Shown here one piece after another: positions 7,989-18,816 of a DNA stretch of 64,000 bases. The stretch's first letter is position 1; each line of letters begins with the position of its first letter. Source of the stretch: Caldilinea sp. CFX5 (GTDB lineage Bacteria > Chloroflexota > Anaerolineae > Caldilineales > Caldilineaceae); contig QWII01000027.1 of NCBI GenBank assembly GCA_021405325.1, positions 1 through 64,000 on the forward strand, in the 5' to 3' direction. The position numbers and the translations under genes are program-made. The notes under the pieces were generated by a model. It was given only the letters and a program-made list of their open reading frames with translations, was not told where the DNA came from and searched no databases.

Positions 7989-10748
7989 TTATGCCTTCTT
8001 GGCGTTGCTCTTTTTGGCGGTTGTACTCGCTTTGGTCGCGCTACTCTTCTTTGTGACACTACCCGTTTTGACGGCGGCACTGGCCTTGGCTGCGCTGCTT
8101 TTGGCACTGCTGCTTTTCGCAGCGGCGCTGCCAGTCTTGGCCGGGGCGCTTGCGGCCTTCGCACTACTTTTGCGCTTTGCACCCCCCTTTTTGCCGGCCT
8201 TGGCATTGACCCAGGCCAAGGCTTGTTCCAGGGTCACGCTTTCGGGCGTTACGCCTTCGGGCAAGGTGACATTGACCTTTTGATAGTTGACATACGGCCC
8301 ATAGCGACCATCCAACACGGCAATGGGGCCGCCGTCCGGGTGTTCACCCAGCGCCTTGAGGACATTCTTCTTGCTGGCAGTGCGCTCGCCCCCTTTGCGC
8401 CCCTTGCGATCCCCCGCCGAGGCAATCAACTCTAGCGCCCGATCCAGGTCAATCTCCAGCACATTGTCATGCTTCTTAAGACTGGTGAAGCCGCCATCAT
8501 GCACCACATAGGGGCCAAAGCGCCCGACGCCGGCTTGCACTGGTTTGCCCGTTTCCGGGTGTTCGCCCAGGAGCCGAGGTAGGCTCAACAGTTGCAGCGC
8601 CACATCGAGATTGATCTCGGCGGCGTCCATGTTCTTGAGCAAGCTGACCCGTTTCGGCTTTTTGTTGCCATTCTGGTCTTCTTCGCCAAGTTGCACATAG
8701 GGGCCGTAGGGGCCGATTTTGAGCAACACCGGGCGTTCGGTCTCCGGGTCAACGCCGAGCGTGGTTGGCCCATCAGTCTTTTGGCTAAAGAGTTGTTCGG
8801 CCAGCTCCGCCGTGAGATCTGCCGGCGGTAGATCGGAAGGGATGCCCGCTGTCACCCGTTCGCCGTTGAGTTCTTTGGCGAGAAAGGGGCCAAATTGACC
8901 AATGCGCACTTCCACCGGCAAATCTTCCAATTCTACACCACTGGCCAAGCGCGGGTCAATGCCGGCATCTTTGGCCTTGACCTGGCTTTCCAAGCCGGCC
9001 TGCCCCAGGTAGAACTGCCGCAGATAGGTGAGCCAGTCGGTTTCGCCATTGGCAATATCATCCAGCCGCTGCTCCATCGTCGCCGTGAAGTTGAGATCGA
9101 CCAGATCAAAGAAGTGATCTTCCAGTAACTTGGTGACGGCAAAGGCGGTGAAGGTCGGCACCAATTCGCGGCGCAGTTTGAAAGCATAGCCGCGCTGCAA
9201 AATCGTGTCGATGATCGACGCGTAGGTGCTGGGGCGACCAATGCCTTCGGCTTCCAACGCCTTGACCAGCGTCGCTTCGGTGTAGCGAGCTGGCGGTTTG
9301 GTTTCGTGGCCCTGGGCTTGCAGGTCGCGACAATCAACCTCCTCGTCAATCGTCAGCGGCGGCAGCGGCGATTCCTGGCTTTCGAGCGCCGCTTCGGGAT
9401 CGTCGGAGCCTTCGACATAGGCGCGGAAGAAACCAGGGAACAACACTGTGCGGCCACTGGCGCGGAACAAACAATCTTCCACCGCAATCGTTGCCGTGGT
9501 TAGACGCAGCCGGGCATTCGCCATTTGCGTCGCCACGGTGCGCTTCCAGATCAGGTCATAGAGCCGACGCTCATCACCACCCAGCGGCAATTCATCGACC
9601 GGCAACATGCGCTCCCCGGCCGGGCGAATGGCTTCGTGGGCTTCCTGGGCGTTCTTGGTCTTGCTCGAGTAGCGGCGCGGGCGGTCACTGAGATATTGCT
9701 CGCCATAAAGTTCAGTCACCCGGCGGCGGGCGGCGTTGATCGCCTGGTCGCTCAGGTTCACCGAGTCGGTGCGCATGTAGGTGATGTAGCCGTTTTCATA
9801 GAGTGACTGCGCCACCCGCATCGTCTCTTTGGCGCCCATGCCCAGCTTGCGGTTGGCCTCTTGTTGCAAGGTGCTGGTTGTGAACGGCGGCGCGGGCGAC
9901 CGATTGCTCTCGCGTTCATCCAGTTCAGTCACGCGCCAGAGACCATTGAGCAGCCGTGCCTTTAAGGCTTCCGCTTCCTGTTGATTGAGCAGGAGAACAT
10001 TCTTCTTGTCAGCAACTTGCCCGGTGCTTTCGTCAAAGTCGCGACCGCTGGCCACACGCACGCCACCGACGGAGATCAACTCGGCTTCAAAGCGGTGATC
10101 CGGTCGATCCGGTCGTTTGTTGAGCAGCGCTTTCAAGTCCCAATATTGACCAGAGCGGAAGGCGCGCCGCTCCCGTTCACGAATAACGAGCAGCCGCACA
10201 GCGACACTCTGGACACGACCGGCTGACAGTTTGGGCGCAATTTTTTTCCAGAGTAGCGGTGAAACGGTATAACCGACCAGCCGATCCAGAATGCGGCGCG
10301 TCTCTTGGGCGCGCACCAAATCCTGGTCGATAGTGCGGGTCTCGCGCAGCGCCTGTTGAATGGCTTCACGGGTGATCTCATGGAAGACCATACGGCGCAC
10401 CGGTACTTTGGGTCGCAACACTTCGTACAAGTGCCAGCCGATGCTTTCGCCTTCGCGATCTTCGTCGGTGGCGAGGATCAGCTCATCAGCCTCTTTCAGA
10501 TGGTTGCGTAAATCGGCCACCACCTTTTTCTTATTGGCCGGCACCACATAGAGTGGGTCAAAATCTTGTTGGACATTCACCCCCAGGCGCGACCACGGTT
10601 CGCCCTTCTGCGCCGCCGGCACTTCCGCTGCCGAAGCGGGCAGGTCACGGACATGGCCCATACTCGCTTCGACATGATAGTCTTTCGGCAAATAATTCCG
10701 AATCGTCCGCGCCTTGGTCGGCGATTCCACAATTACTAATTTTGTCAT
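7989..10748 (-). CDS. topA: DNA topoisomerase I (type IA)
   Basis: A 919-residue type IA topoisomerase that relaxes negative supercoils. The TOPRIM domain opens with [14 protein letters not shown] and contains ATDEDREGE. The catalytic tyrosine is residue 324 in YITYMRTDS. In place of zinc fingers the C-terminus has about four repeats with a G-(F/Y)-GP-(F/Y) core (QFGPFLA, PYGPYVQ, RFGPYVV, RYGPYVN). After that comes a tail of about 75 residues rich in lysine, alanine and serine, probably disordered and DNA-binding. The tail is coded by similar codons and may vary in length between strains. The small membrane gene downstream likely shares the transcript. Confidence 0.97.
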   Translation of the reverse strand: MTKLVIVESPTKARTIRNYLPKDYHVEASMGHVRDLPASAAEVPAAQKGEPWSRLGVNVQQDFDPLYVVPANKKKVVADLRNHLKEADELILATDEDREGESIGWHLYEVLRPKVPVRRMVFHEITREAIQQALRETRTIDQDLVRAQETRRILDRLVGYTVSPLLWKKIAPKLSAGRVQSVAVRLLVIRERERRAFRSGQYWDLKALLNKRPDRPDHRFEAELISVGGVRVASGRDFDESTGQVADKKNVLLLNQQEAEALKARLLNGLWRVTELDERESNRSPAPPFTTSTLQQEANRKLGMGAKETMRVAQSLYENGYITYMRTDSVNLSDQAINAARRRVTELYGEQYLSDRPRRYSSKTKNAQEAHEAIRPAGERMLPVDELPLGGDERRLYDLIWKRTVATQMANARLRLTTATIAVEDCLFRASGRTVLFPGFFRAYVEGSDDPEAALESQESPLPPLTIDEEVDCRDLQAQGHETKPPARYTEATLVKALEAEGIGRPSTYASIIDTILQRGYAFKLRRELVPTFTAFAVTKLLEDHFFDLVDLNFTATMEQRLDDIANGETDWLTYLRQFYLGQAGLESQVKAKDAGIDPRLASGVELEDLPVEVRIGQFGPFLAKELNGERVTAGIPSDLPPADLTAELAEQLFSQKTDGPTTLGVDPETERPVLLKIGPYGPYVQLGEEDQNGNKKPKRVSLLKNMDAAEINLDVALQLLSLPRLLGEHPETGKPVQAGVGRFGPYVVHDGGFTSLKKHDNVLEIDLDRALELIASAGDRKGRKGGERTASKKNVLKALGEHPDGGPIAVLDGRYGPYVNYQKVNVTLPEGVTPESVTLEQALAWVNAKAGKKGGAKRKSSAKAASAPAKTGSAAAKSSSAKSSAAKASAAVKTGSVTKKSSATKASTTAKKSNAKKA

Positions 10749-11272
10749 AAGTTTTTGGATCTATTAAGTTCAGTAGCATCGATTTTCGTAACCTACGCTG
10801 TAAGTGCATCGTCTACCGCTACTTGGTTTAGAGTAAAATCGCCAGAAACACAGTGAGCGTAACTCCTTTTCGCCGGGCTTTTTGAACCGTTTGACCATTC
10901 GTGACGGGCCACCCTTCCTGGAAGCGGCAGGAACCGTTTTGTATGAGCAGACAGCAGTTGCCTCTGCCCGGAAGTACCCATGCACCATTGTGCGCCATAG
11001 CCAATGAAAACAACAGGGATTTCGCAGATTTCAAAGATTTATATTGCAAATTAATCTGTATAATCTGCGAAATCCCTGTTGTTTTCAGGGCAGGGTCGCC
11101 TAACTTGATATAGCAGGCTTTTTCCCCTGGCAAAGAAGTATTGTATACTCTCCTTTAGCGCTCATGCCTTGACCCCGTCTCCACCAGCCTGAAGCGGGAA
11201 AGTGCGCCTGGCCCAAAGCCAAGTAACAACTGTAACGGATGAAGACTATTTTGCCAAATTTGCCGTAAGTCA
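10749..11272. other. intergenic region between topA and the VCBS lipoprotein gene
   Basis: Short open frames exist here, but none has a recognisable product or ribosome site. A long hairpin (11006-11086) is listed separately. TATACT at 11144-11149 could be a -10 element for the gene at 11273, but no convincing -35 lies upstream of it. Confidence 0.5.
11006..11086. repeat. 25-bp perfect inverted repeat with 31-base loop
   Basis: The arms at 11006-11030 and 11062-11086 are perfectly complementary. Unlike most such hairpins in this window, it lies between divergent genes, so termination of a neighbouring gene does not explain it simply. Confidence 0.8.
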
Positions 11273-12958
11273 ATGAATACCAATCGTCGTCTGATCATCG
11301 TCCTGGTCACTGGGTTGTCGCTGGTGGCCAACACCCTGGTTGGGTGTCAAGCCAGCCTGCCGGCCTTCCCTGCTAAACAAGTGTTGTCTACGCCATCGAT
11401 ACCGGGCAGTGTGCTGGTGACGCCACTCAATCAACCTACCGCCTGTACTGATCGCTTTGTCTATCACCCGCTTGACCATCTCACTACCACTGCCGATGGC
11501 GTTGTGCGCATGTTTGCGGCGAATGGGGCCGGTGTAGCGGTCAATGATCTGGACAATGACGGCGATCTCGATCTGGTGCTGGGCAGTGAAACCGGCTCCA
11601 ACTCGATCTTTTGGAACGAAGGCGCGCTTACCTTCTCTAAGACGGAATTGAGTAGCGGTCCGACGCGCGCAATTACGATTTTGGATGTTGACGGCAATGG
11701 CTGGCGCGATCTTGTGCTGACCACCAACACTGGCGCCCTCAACTATTGGCGCAACCGGGGGAGACAAACCTTTAGCAAAGAAGTGTTGCCCGGTGTCGCC
11801 AACCCGGCCTATGTCATCAACTGGGGGGATCTGGACAATGATGGTGATCTGGATCTGGTGACAGCCTCCTATGACGCCGGTTTCCTGACCGACCGGGGCA
11901 ACACCTATTTGACGGAACAGCAGGGAGGCGTCTTTGTCTATACTAATGACAACGGGCGTTTTCGCCCTACGCAACTTGCGCAAGCCGCGCAGGCATTGGC
12001 GCTCGGTCTCTTTGATCTCAACCAGGATCAGCGGCTCGACATTCTGGTCGGCAACGATTTTGCGGTGCGTGATCAAGCCTGGCTCAACCGCGCAACCGGG
12101 TGGGAAGCGGTGGAACCCTTTGCCGTCACCGCCTATAGCACTATGAGCCTCGACCAGGGCGATCTGGACAACGATGGTCGCCCTGAACTCTTTGCCGCCG
12201 ACATGAATCCCTATGACATTGCCCCGGCGACAATGGCGGCTTGGCTGCCGGTGATCGCCAACATGGAGCGTGGGATCGTTCACAAGCGTGATGATCCGCA
12301 AGAGATGGCAAATGTGCTTCAGACCCCAAACAACGCCGGCGGCTGGCGGGAAGCAGCGCAAGGTTGGGGCGTGGCGGCGACGGGGTGGAGTTGGTCGAGC
12401 AAATTTGGCGACCTGGACAATGACGGCTATCTCGATCTCTATGTCGTCAATGGCATGATTGAGGCAGGCACCTTTGGTCATCTACCCAACCATGAACTGG
12501 TGGAAGAGAATCAGGTTTTTCGCAATGAGCAGGGGCGGCGGTTCCAAGCAATGCCGGCCTGGGGTCTCAATTCCAGGGCCAGCGGGCGCAGCATGGTGAT
12601 GGCTGACCTAGATCAAGATGGCGACCTGGATATTGTCGTCAACCCGCTGCGCAGTCCGGCCCAGTTGTTTGAGAATCAACTTTGTGGCGGCGCTAGCGTA
12701 CAGGTGGATCTACAATGGCTCGGTGCGCAGAATCGTGATGCTATCGGGGCTAGGGTGACACTGGTGACCAGCCAGGGTAATTTTTCTCGTGACGTGCGCG
12801 TCCTGAGCGGTTATCTCTCCGGCGACCCGACCCGACTGCACTTTGGCTTGCCGGTGGCTGCCACCCTGGAACAGGTGATCGTACAGTGGCCGGATGGGGC
12901 GGCGAGTGTGGTGGCGGGAATCAAAGCGGGAACGTGGCTCACCATAAGTCGCCCATAA
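11273..12958 (+). CDS. VCBS/FG-GAP repeat lipoprotein with ASPIC/UnbV domain
   Basis: A 561-residue exported protein. The N-terminus is a lipoprotein signal (basic MNTNRR, hydrophobic core, lipobox LVGC near residue 24). Six calcium-loop repeats of the form DLDNDGDLDLV are spread from about residue 93 to 450 and predict a beta-propeller. The C-terminal 100 residues (DAIGARVTLVTSQG to VIVQWPDG) match the ASPIC/UnbV domain. Such proteins are surface or secreted and poorly defined, with adhesion or carbohydrate binding usually proposed. The start lacks an obvious ribosome site. Confidence 0.9.
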   Translation: MNTNRRLIIVLVTGLSLVANTLVGCQASLPAFPAKQVLSTPSIPGSVLVTPLNQPTACTDRFVYHPLDHLTTTADGVVRMFAANGAGVAVNDLDNDGDLDLVLGSETGSNSIFWNEGALTFSKTELSSGPTRAITILDVDGNGWRDLVLTTNTGALNYWRNRGRQTFSKEVLPGVANPAYVINWGDLDNDGDLDLVTASYDAGFLTDRGNTYLTEQQGGVFVYTNDNGRFRPTQLAQAAQALALGLFDLNQDQRLDILVGNDFAVRDQAWLNRATGWEAVEPFAVTAYSTMSLDQGDLDNDGRPELFAADMNPYDIAPATMAAWLPVIANMERGIVHKRDDPQEMANVLQTPNNAGGWREAAQGWGVAATGWSWSSKFGDLDNDGYLDLYVVNGMIEAGTFGHLPNHELVEENQVFRNEQGRRFQAMPAWGLNSRASGRSMVMADLDQDGDLDIVVNPLRSPAQLFENQLCGGASVQVDLQWLGAQNRDAIGARVTLVTSQGNFSRDVRVLSGYLSGDPTRLHFGLPVAATLEQVIVQWPDGAASVVAGIKAGTWLTISRP

Positions 12959-12971
12959 CGCCAAGATGCGG

Positions 12972-12977
12972 TATACT
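12972..12977 (+). promoter_or_regulatory. -10-like TATACT six bases before an ATG
   Basis: TATACT followed by six bases and the ATG at 12984 would place transcription start at or next to the start codon, giving a leaderless message. No good -35 is seen. The PIN toxin at 36860 shows the same spacing. Confidence 0.35.
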
Positions 12978-12983
12978 CACGCT

Positions 12984-13976
<993 letters not shown>

Positions 13977-13982
13977 CCTACA

Positions 13983-14849
13983 CTATTCATCCAGTGTGAC
14001 GCCCAAGGAGCGTAGTCGGGCGATTAATTGTGCAGAGCGTTGCTGTTCGGCCAAAAACGCAGATTCTGCTTGCTCCGCACGTTGTCGTTCTTGCTCCGCA
14101 CGTTGTTGTGCCGCTTGATACTCAGGCATGATAAATGGTTGATAGACCGGATCATCAACTAATTCGACTAGCGAAGGTTGACGATGCAGATCGGCGATCC
14201 GAAATTGAAAGCCGGGCAAGACAGTGGAGCGAATGATGCCGCCGGGCAAGGGTGGAATGGGTGCGAAGATGCCTTGGGGGGTGCGGTAATAGAAGGCCAT
14301 GTAGGTGTCGCCGTCATCCAGGATAAAGTATTCACGCACGCCAGCCAGCTCATACTGACCGCGTTTGACAACCACATCCCGATCAATATCTTCCTGGCTG
14401 CCGTCGGAGAGCGATTCGATGCATAGATCAAAGGTGCCATGATAGCTGCGGTCGTCAATCGCTAGTGGAATTTGATTGCTGTTCAGGATCACACCTAGAT
14501 CGGGTTTGCGGATCGCTGTGCTGTGAGGCATGGTCAGCCGAAACGCTGTTTCCAACGCCATGGTGACCGCAATTGGCTCGTTGCGCAGAAATTCATTGAG
14601 CAGCAAGAGAAACCATTTATACATGCTCCATTCCACCACATTGGGCATGGGACGCTCCTCCAGGATGCCGTTGTTCCATTCATAGCTAAAGGATGGGTGA
14701 CTATAATATTGGGCCCAGTAGACCTCCTCAGAGACAGCTTTGCCATGCTCCGAGCGCAGTTCATCCACAACATGCCCGTTGCGATAGGCAGACGGCGCTG
14801 TGTGATTGGTTTCAAGAATCTTCACTACCGGCGTTGCTAAATTTGCCAT
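13983..14849 (-). CDS. Uma2-family protein (PD-(D/E)XK-like)
   Basis: A 288-residue intact Uma2 (DUF820) family protein, convergent with the epimerase (6-base gap). Landmarks are STAIRKPDLGVI, DLCIESLSDGSQEDIDRDVV and GVREYFILDD. The last 60 residues are a Q/E/R-rich predicted coiled coil ending in LIARLRSLGVTLDE, common in this family. Uma2 proteins are abundant in Cyanobacteria and Chloroflexota and their biological role is unclear. A perfect AGGAGG ribosome site and a strong promoter lie upstream. Confidence 0.92.
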   Translation of the reverse strand: MANLATPVVKILETNHTAPSAYRNGHVVDELRSEHGKAVSEEVYWAQYYSHPSFSYEWNNGILEERPMPNVVEWSMYKWFLLLLNEFLRNEPIAVTMALETAFRLTMPHSTAIRKPDLGVILNSNQIPLAIDDRSYHGTFDLCIESLSDGSQEDIDRDVVVKRGQYELAGVREYFILDDGDTYMAFYYRTPQGIFAPIPPLPGGIIRSTVLPGFQFRIADLHRQPSLVELVDDPVYQPFIMPEYQAAQQRAEQERQRAEQAESAFLAEQQRSAQLIARLRSLGVTLDE

Positions 14850-14890
14850 TCTGTTCCTCCTGCGTACACTATACCACGCAAGCTGTCGCT

Positions 14891-14919
14891 ATCATACCGA
14901 TGTTTTACGAGAAAGTCAA
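14891..14919 (-). promoter_or_regulatory. sigma70-type promoter for the Uma2 gene
   Basis: On the minus strand TTGACT (14919-14914) and TATGAT (14896-14891) are separated by exactly 17 bases. AGGAGG at 14861-14856 precedes the ATG. The -35 box is 6 bases from the GTG of the divergent aminotransferase gene. Confidence 0.75.
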
Positions 14920-14924
14920 CTATT

Positions 14925-16076
14925 GTGACCAAGCCCATTCCTGTCATCGATCTACACGCCCAATACGCTGCCCTCCAACCCGAACTCGCCGCCGCCGTCG
15001 CCCGTGTCCTCGATAGCGGCTGGTATATCCTCGGCAAGGAGGTTACAGCCTTTGAGGTAGAGTTTGCCGCCTACCTGGGAAGACAAGAAGACAAGAAGAC
15101 AGGAAGCAGCGAGCGATCAAAAATCGACTGTGTCGGCGTCAATTCGGGGACGGATGCGTTGCAGTTGGCGTTGCGGGCGTGCGATGTGGGGCCGGGGGAT
15201 GAGGTGATCACGGTGTCACATACGGCGGTGGCGACGGTGGCCGCGATCCGGCTGACAGGGGCGACGCCGGTGTTGGTCGATATTGAGCCGGAAACGTATA
15301 CGATGGCCCCGGCGGCAGTGCAGGCAGCGTTGACGCCACGCACCAAAGCCATCATTCCGGTGCATCTCTATGGCCACCCAGCGGCGCTGGGCGAGTTGCT
15401 GACCATTGCCGCGCAGGCCGGCATCCCGTTGATCGAGGATTGTGCACAGGCGCATGGGGCGCGCTACCAGGGACAGATGGTTGGCACGTTGGGTGATTTG
15501 GCCTGTTTCTCCTTCTACCCGACGAAAAATTTGGGCGCGTTGGGGGATGGCGGCGCGGTGGTTGGGCGCAATGCGGCCTTGATGGACAAGGTGCGCAGCT
15601 TGCGCGAGTATGGCTGGACGCCGCAAGCGCGTTACATCTCACAGCGAGAAGGGTTGAATAGCCGTCTGGATGAAATGCAAGCCGCCTTGCTGCGTGTCAA
15701 GCTGCGCTGCCTGGATGCGTGGAATGATGCCAGACGCCACATCGCTGACCTTTACGCCGCACATTTGCCGGCAAGCATCAGCAAGCCAGTCGAGCAACCC
15801 GGCAGCCAGCATGTCTACCACCTCTATGTCGTGCGGGTAGCAAACCGCGACCACTTCCGTCAACAGATGCAGGCCAATGGCGTCGCGACCGCCATTCATT
15901 ACCCAGCGGCTGTCCACCAACAACCGGCTTACCAGCAAGATAACATCGTCTGCCACGCAATGACCGTCACTGAGCAACTGCTACCCCAGATTGTCACCCT
16001 GCCCATGTACCCTCAACTCACCGATGACCAGGCGCTGACCATCTGCCGGGTCGCTACGCAGGCGCTTGCCGCCTAA
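14925..16076 (+). CDS. DegT/DnrJ/EryC1/StrS sugar aminotransferase
   Basis: A 383-residue PLP-dependent aminotransferase that aminates keto-sugar nucleotides. The PLP lysine is in FYPTKNLGALGDGG, and VNSGTDALQLAL, EDCAQAHGA and YPAAVHQQPAY are family signatures. The start is GTG. Between YLG (residue 52) and CVGVNSGTD (69) lie about 16 extra residues (RQEDKKTGSSERSKID), partly encoded by three copies of gaagacaa. Close relatives normally go straight from YLG to the CVGVNSG motif. It overlaps no other gene; the DUF2079 gene starts 16 bases downstream. It probably makes an amino sugar for a surface glycan. Confidence 0.93.
   Translation: MTKPIPVIDLHAQYAALQPELAAAVARVLDSGWYILGKEVTAFEVEFAAYLGRQEDKKTGSSERSKIDCVGVNSGTDALQLALRACDVGPGDEVITVSHTAVATVAAIRLTGATPVLVDIEPETYTMAPAAVQAALTPRTKAIIPVHLYGHPAALGELLTIAAQAGIPLIEDCAQAHGARYQGQMVGTLGDLACFSFYPTKNLGALGDGGAVVGRNAALMDKVRSLREYGWTPQARYISQREGLNSRLDEMQAALLRVKLRCLDAWNDARRHIADLYAAHLPASISKPVEQPGSQHVYHLYVVRVANRDHFRQQMQANGVATAIHYPAAVHQQPAYQQDNIVCHAMTVTEQLLPQIVTLPMYPQLTDDQALTICRVATQALAA
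15079..15106 (+). repeat. octamer array gaagacaa inside the aminotransferase
   Basis: Two exact gaagacaa copies, a third ending in g, then gaag. It is translated in frame and accounts for the start of the extra loop in the enzyme. Confidence 0.85.
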
Positions 16077-16092
16077 CTCACGACGAAACGCA

Positions 16093-18720
16093 ATGCCCAC
16101 GCAACACGCAACACGCAACACGCCCCTTGACGGCTATCGCGCCCTACTCTGGCTGGCGATTCTCGGTTACATTGTTCTCTTTAGCCGTCTCGCCTTCGAC
16201 CTGCATCTGGGGATGCGCACCCATAAGGCGGATTTGGGGCAAATCGCCCAAGCTATCTGGAACAGTAGCCGGGGGCGCTTTGTCGAATCAACCGACACCG
16301 GCATCATCGCCAGCCGGCTGACCGACCATGTCGAGCCGATGTTGGCCTTTATTAGCCCGGTGCTGTGGCTGTGGGAAGATGTGCGGATGCTTCTATTGCT
16401 CCAAGTCATTTTTGTGGCGATTGGCGCGTGGCCGCTCTATGAATTGGCCTTGCTGCTGCTGGACAAAACCCTCCCCCCCCGTGAACGCAGCCAAATCTGG
16501 CAGATCGAACCGTTGCGTCAGATGACGCGCCCAATGGCGCTGGCATTGGCATTGGCTTATCTACTCGCGCCACAAACCCAATCCGCGATCCTTACTGAAT
16601 TTCATGCCGCCCCCTTGGTTGTGCCTTTTCTGCTCTGGGCCTTCTGGGCCGTTGAACGAGAACAGCTCTGGTCTTTTGTCATCGCCACCCTCCTCGTCGC
16701 TACCGTCAAAGAAGAGATGGCGCTCCTGGCCGCCGGCCTTGGTGTGTGGGCAACCTGGCGTCACCTCTGGCGAACACGACCAATCACCTTGTCACCTTGT
16801 CACCTTGTCACCTTGTCAGTCACCCTTGCTGCCTTACTCTGGTTCTACCTCGCCACCTTCGTTATCGTCCCCGCCCATGCGCCGCAAATTTATGACACGG
16901 CGGAGAGCGTTTATTTTGGCCGCTATGGAGCGTTGGGCGATTCGCCGGCGGATATTTTGAAGAGCTTTTTCACCCAACCGGGCATGGTTTGGCAGATCGC
17001 GACTGAACCGGTGCGATTGCATTACCTGTGGGGGTTGATTGCGCCCTTTGGCTGGCTCAGTCTCCTCGCGCCGGAGATCGTTCTGTTGTCATTGCCACTC
17101 TTGCTGGCAAACCTGTTGAGCGCCTACCCGGCCCAATACTATGGCGATTTTCATTATAGCGCGCCGCTGGTTCCCTATTTCGCCGTGAGCGCCGCCTATG
17201 GATTGGCGCGGCTCTGGCGCTGGTTGAGCCGCCTGACCAGCGGCACATCGGCCAGCTATCAACATTTAGCGGCGGCGAGTACCGGGACAATGGCGTTGGC
17301 GTCAGTTTTTACCAATGCGCGCACGGCATTGCGGCCACTGATCGCACTCGCTTGTGTTCTCTGGTTGTTGGGCTGGGGTGGGGCAACTTATCGCGAGGCT
17401 GGTCGTGGGCCATTCGCTGCCCGCTATGATCCTACGCCGATTACCGATCATGCGCGTTTGCTGCCCCGCTTTACGGCCCAAATTCCCGCCGATGCGGCGG
17501 TGACGGCGACGGCGGCGGTTCATCCCCATTTGAGCCTGCGCCGCTACCTCTATCAATTCCCTATCGGCTTGGCAGAATTGAACACCGCCGGTCAGGCGGA
17601 GTGGGCGCTGATCGATGTAACGACCAACACGGACATGGCCCCCGGCGATCTCAAAAGCGGCGTTGATACGTTGCTTACCGGCGATTGGGGCGTGGTCGAT
17701 GGTGCGGATGGCTTTTTGCTGTTGCAACGGGGCAACCCTAACAAGACTATTCCCGACGCGTTTTATGATTTTGCCCGTGGTCAGGCTGGCGATCCCAGCC
17801 AGCCCACAGCGGACGCTGCACTTACCTTTGTCAGTGTACAGGTCGAAGATCGACCGCGCTGGCGAGAGACGCGGGTCAACGCCTGTTGGCAAGTCGGTAA
17901 CAAATTTGCCGCAGCTCCGGTTGTACCACAACTGGAGCTAATGGCCCCAACGGGTGATCTGCTCTATTCGTTTTCCGCTGCCGCGCCGCCTGCCTTCCTC
18001 TGGTATCCGCCCGAACAGTGGCAGGCGGGCGAAACGGTTTGTGTAAAGACGCTGCCCTTGTATTTGCCCAGGTTGTGGGGGGTGCGAGTCGCCCCTGCAC
18101 AGCATCGTGATACTTTGGGGAGCACCACACAGAGCCTTTTACATAGCCCAGAAGGCACGATGCTGGTTCAACTGTTTGAACGAACGGCAAGTGGTCAGGT
18201 CGCGCCATTGTTGCCTGTAATGGTCGCCCAGAAAACAGATCGCACAAAATTCACCAGCGTGACTGGCGTATTTCGCGTTGATGGGCAGCCAATGCCGCTG
18301 ACGCTCTGGTCGCCCCAGGAGGTCGCTACTGGTGGCAAGCTCGATTTACATTTACTTTGGGGTGATGAAACCTTTGCCGATTGGCCGGCACATCTGGTGG
18401 CGTTTGTCCATCTGCGCCAGGGCGAGACAACCCTTGCCCAAGCGGACGGCCCGCCGCGCTTTTTTACCATCAACTCGCCGGTGGCAGGGCTGGCCGAATG
18501 GCGACAGCTTGCGCTGCCGGCGACGCTTTTGCCCGGAGCGCAAGTAACGGTGGCGATTGGTTTATATGATCCGGTAACGGGTGAACGGGTAAGTCTACAA
18601 GTGGGAAACGCGAATGAAATGATTGTGGGGCCAATTACGGTGGTAGCGCCGCCCCTGCCGGACCAAGCTTGTGCGCTGATTCCAGCGACTTGTGCGGCCC
18701 AACCGTCTTCCGTCCCGTAG
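16093..18720 (+). CDS. DUF2079 polytopic membrane protein
   Basis: An 875-residue membrane protein with about ten hydrophobic segments in its first 450 residues and a soluble C-terminal half. THKADLGQIAQAIWNSSRGR near the N-terminus is the DUF2079 signature. The family resembles GT-C glycosyltransferases, and a role in glycan transfer is inferred. The first ten residues (MPTQHATRNT) come from a cacgcaa heptamer array, and TLSPCHLVTLS comes from an 8-base array, so both are probably recent additions. An upstream TTG at 16066 is the alternative start. The stop codon lies inside the following hairpin. Confidence 0.85.
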   Translation: MPTQHATRNTPLDGYRALLWLAILGYIVLFSRLAFDLHLGMRTHKADLGQIAQAIWNSSRGRFVESTDTGIIASRLTDHVEPMLAFISPVLWLWEDVRMLLLLQVIFVAIGAWPLYELALLLLDKTLPPRERSQIWQIEPLRQMTRPMALALALAYLLAPQTQSAILTEFHAAPLVVPFLLWAFWAVEREQLWSFVIATLLVATVKEEMALLAAGLGVWATWRHLWRTRPITLSPCHLVTLSVTLAALLWFYLATFVIVPAHAPQIYDTAESVYFGRYGALGDSPADILKSFFTQPGMVWQIATEPVRLHYLWGLIAPFGWLSLLAPEIVLLSLPLLLANLLSAYPAQYYGDFHYSAPLVPYFAVSAAYGLARLWRWLSRLTSGTSASYQHLAAASTGTMALASVFTNARTALRPLIALACVLWLLGWGGATYREAGRGPFAARYDPTPITDHARLLPRFTAQIPADAAVTATAAVHPHLSLRRYLYQFPIGLAELNTAGQAEWALIDVTTNTDMAPGDLKSGVDTLLTGDWGVVDGADGFLLLQRGNPNKTIPDAFYDFARGQAGDPSQPTADAALTFVSVQVEDRPRWRETRVNACWQVGNKFAAAPVVPQLELMAPTGDLLYSFSAAAPPAFLWYPPEQWQAGETVCVKTLPLYLPRLWGVRVAPAQHRDTLGSTTQSLLHSPEGTMLVQLFERTASGQVAPLLPVMVAQKTDRTKFTSVTGVFRVDGQPMPLTLWSPQEVATGGKLDLHLLWGDETFADWPAHLVAFVHLRQGETTLAQADGPPRFFTINSPVAGLAEWRQLALPATLLPGAQVTVAIGLYDPVTGERVSLQVGNANEMIVGPITVVAPPLPDQACALIPATCAAQPSSVP
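16098..16122 (+). repeat. heptamer array cacgcaa at the DUF2079 start
   Basis: About 3.6 exact copies of the 7-base unit. It lies in the first codons of the gene and encodes TQHATRNT. Confidence 0.85.
16784..16815 (+). repeat. octamer array tcaccttg inside the DUF2079 gene
   Basis: Four exact copies of an 8-base unit between two membrane segments. Three copies equal 24 bases, so the array adds whole codons and the frame is kept. Confidence 0.9.
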
Positions 18721-18778
18721 GGACGCTTGAGTTTAGAGAGGAACTCCCTACCGTAAACTCAAGCGTCCCTACGGGACG
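18711..18778. terminator. 25-bp perfect hairpin between convergent genes
   Basis: The arms at 18711-18735 and 18754-18778 match perfectly around an 18-base loop. The left arm contains the last codons and stop of the DUF2079 gene. The next gene converges from 18817. It is probably a bidirectional terminator. Confidence 0.75.
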
Positions 18779-18816
18779 AGCGATGCGTTGAGAACAAATC
18801 GCGGCGGTATGGGTAA

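Noticed and set aside
10770..11133. Small minus-strand frames upstream of topA
   Set aside because: No ribosome site, no recognisable sequence and overlap with a hairpin.
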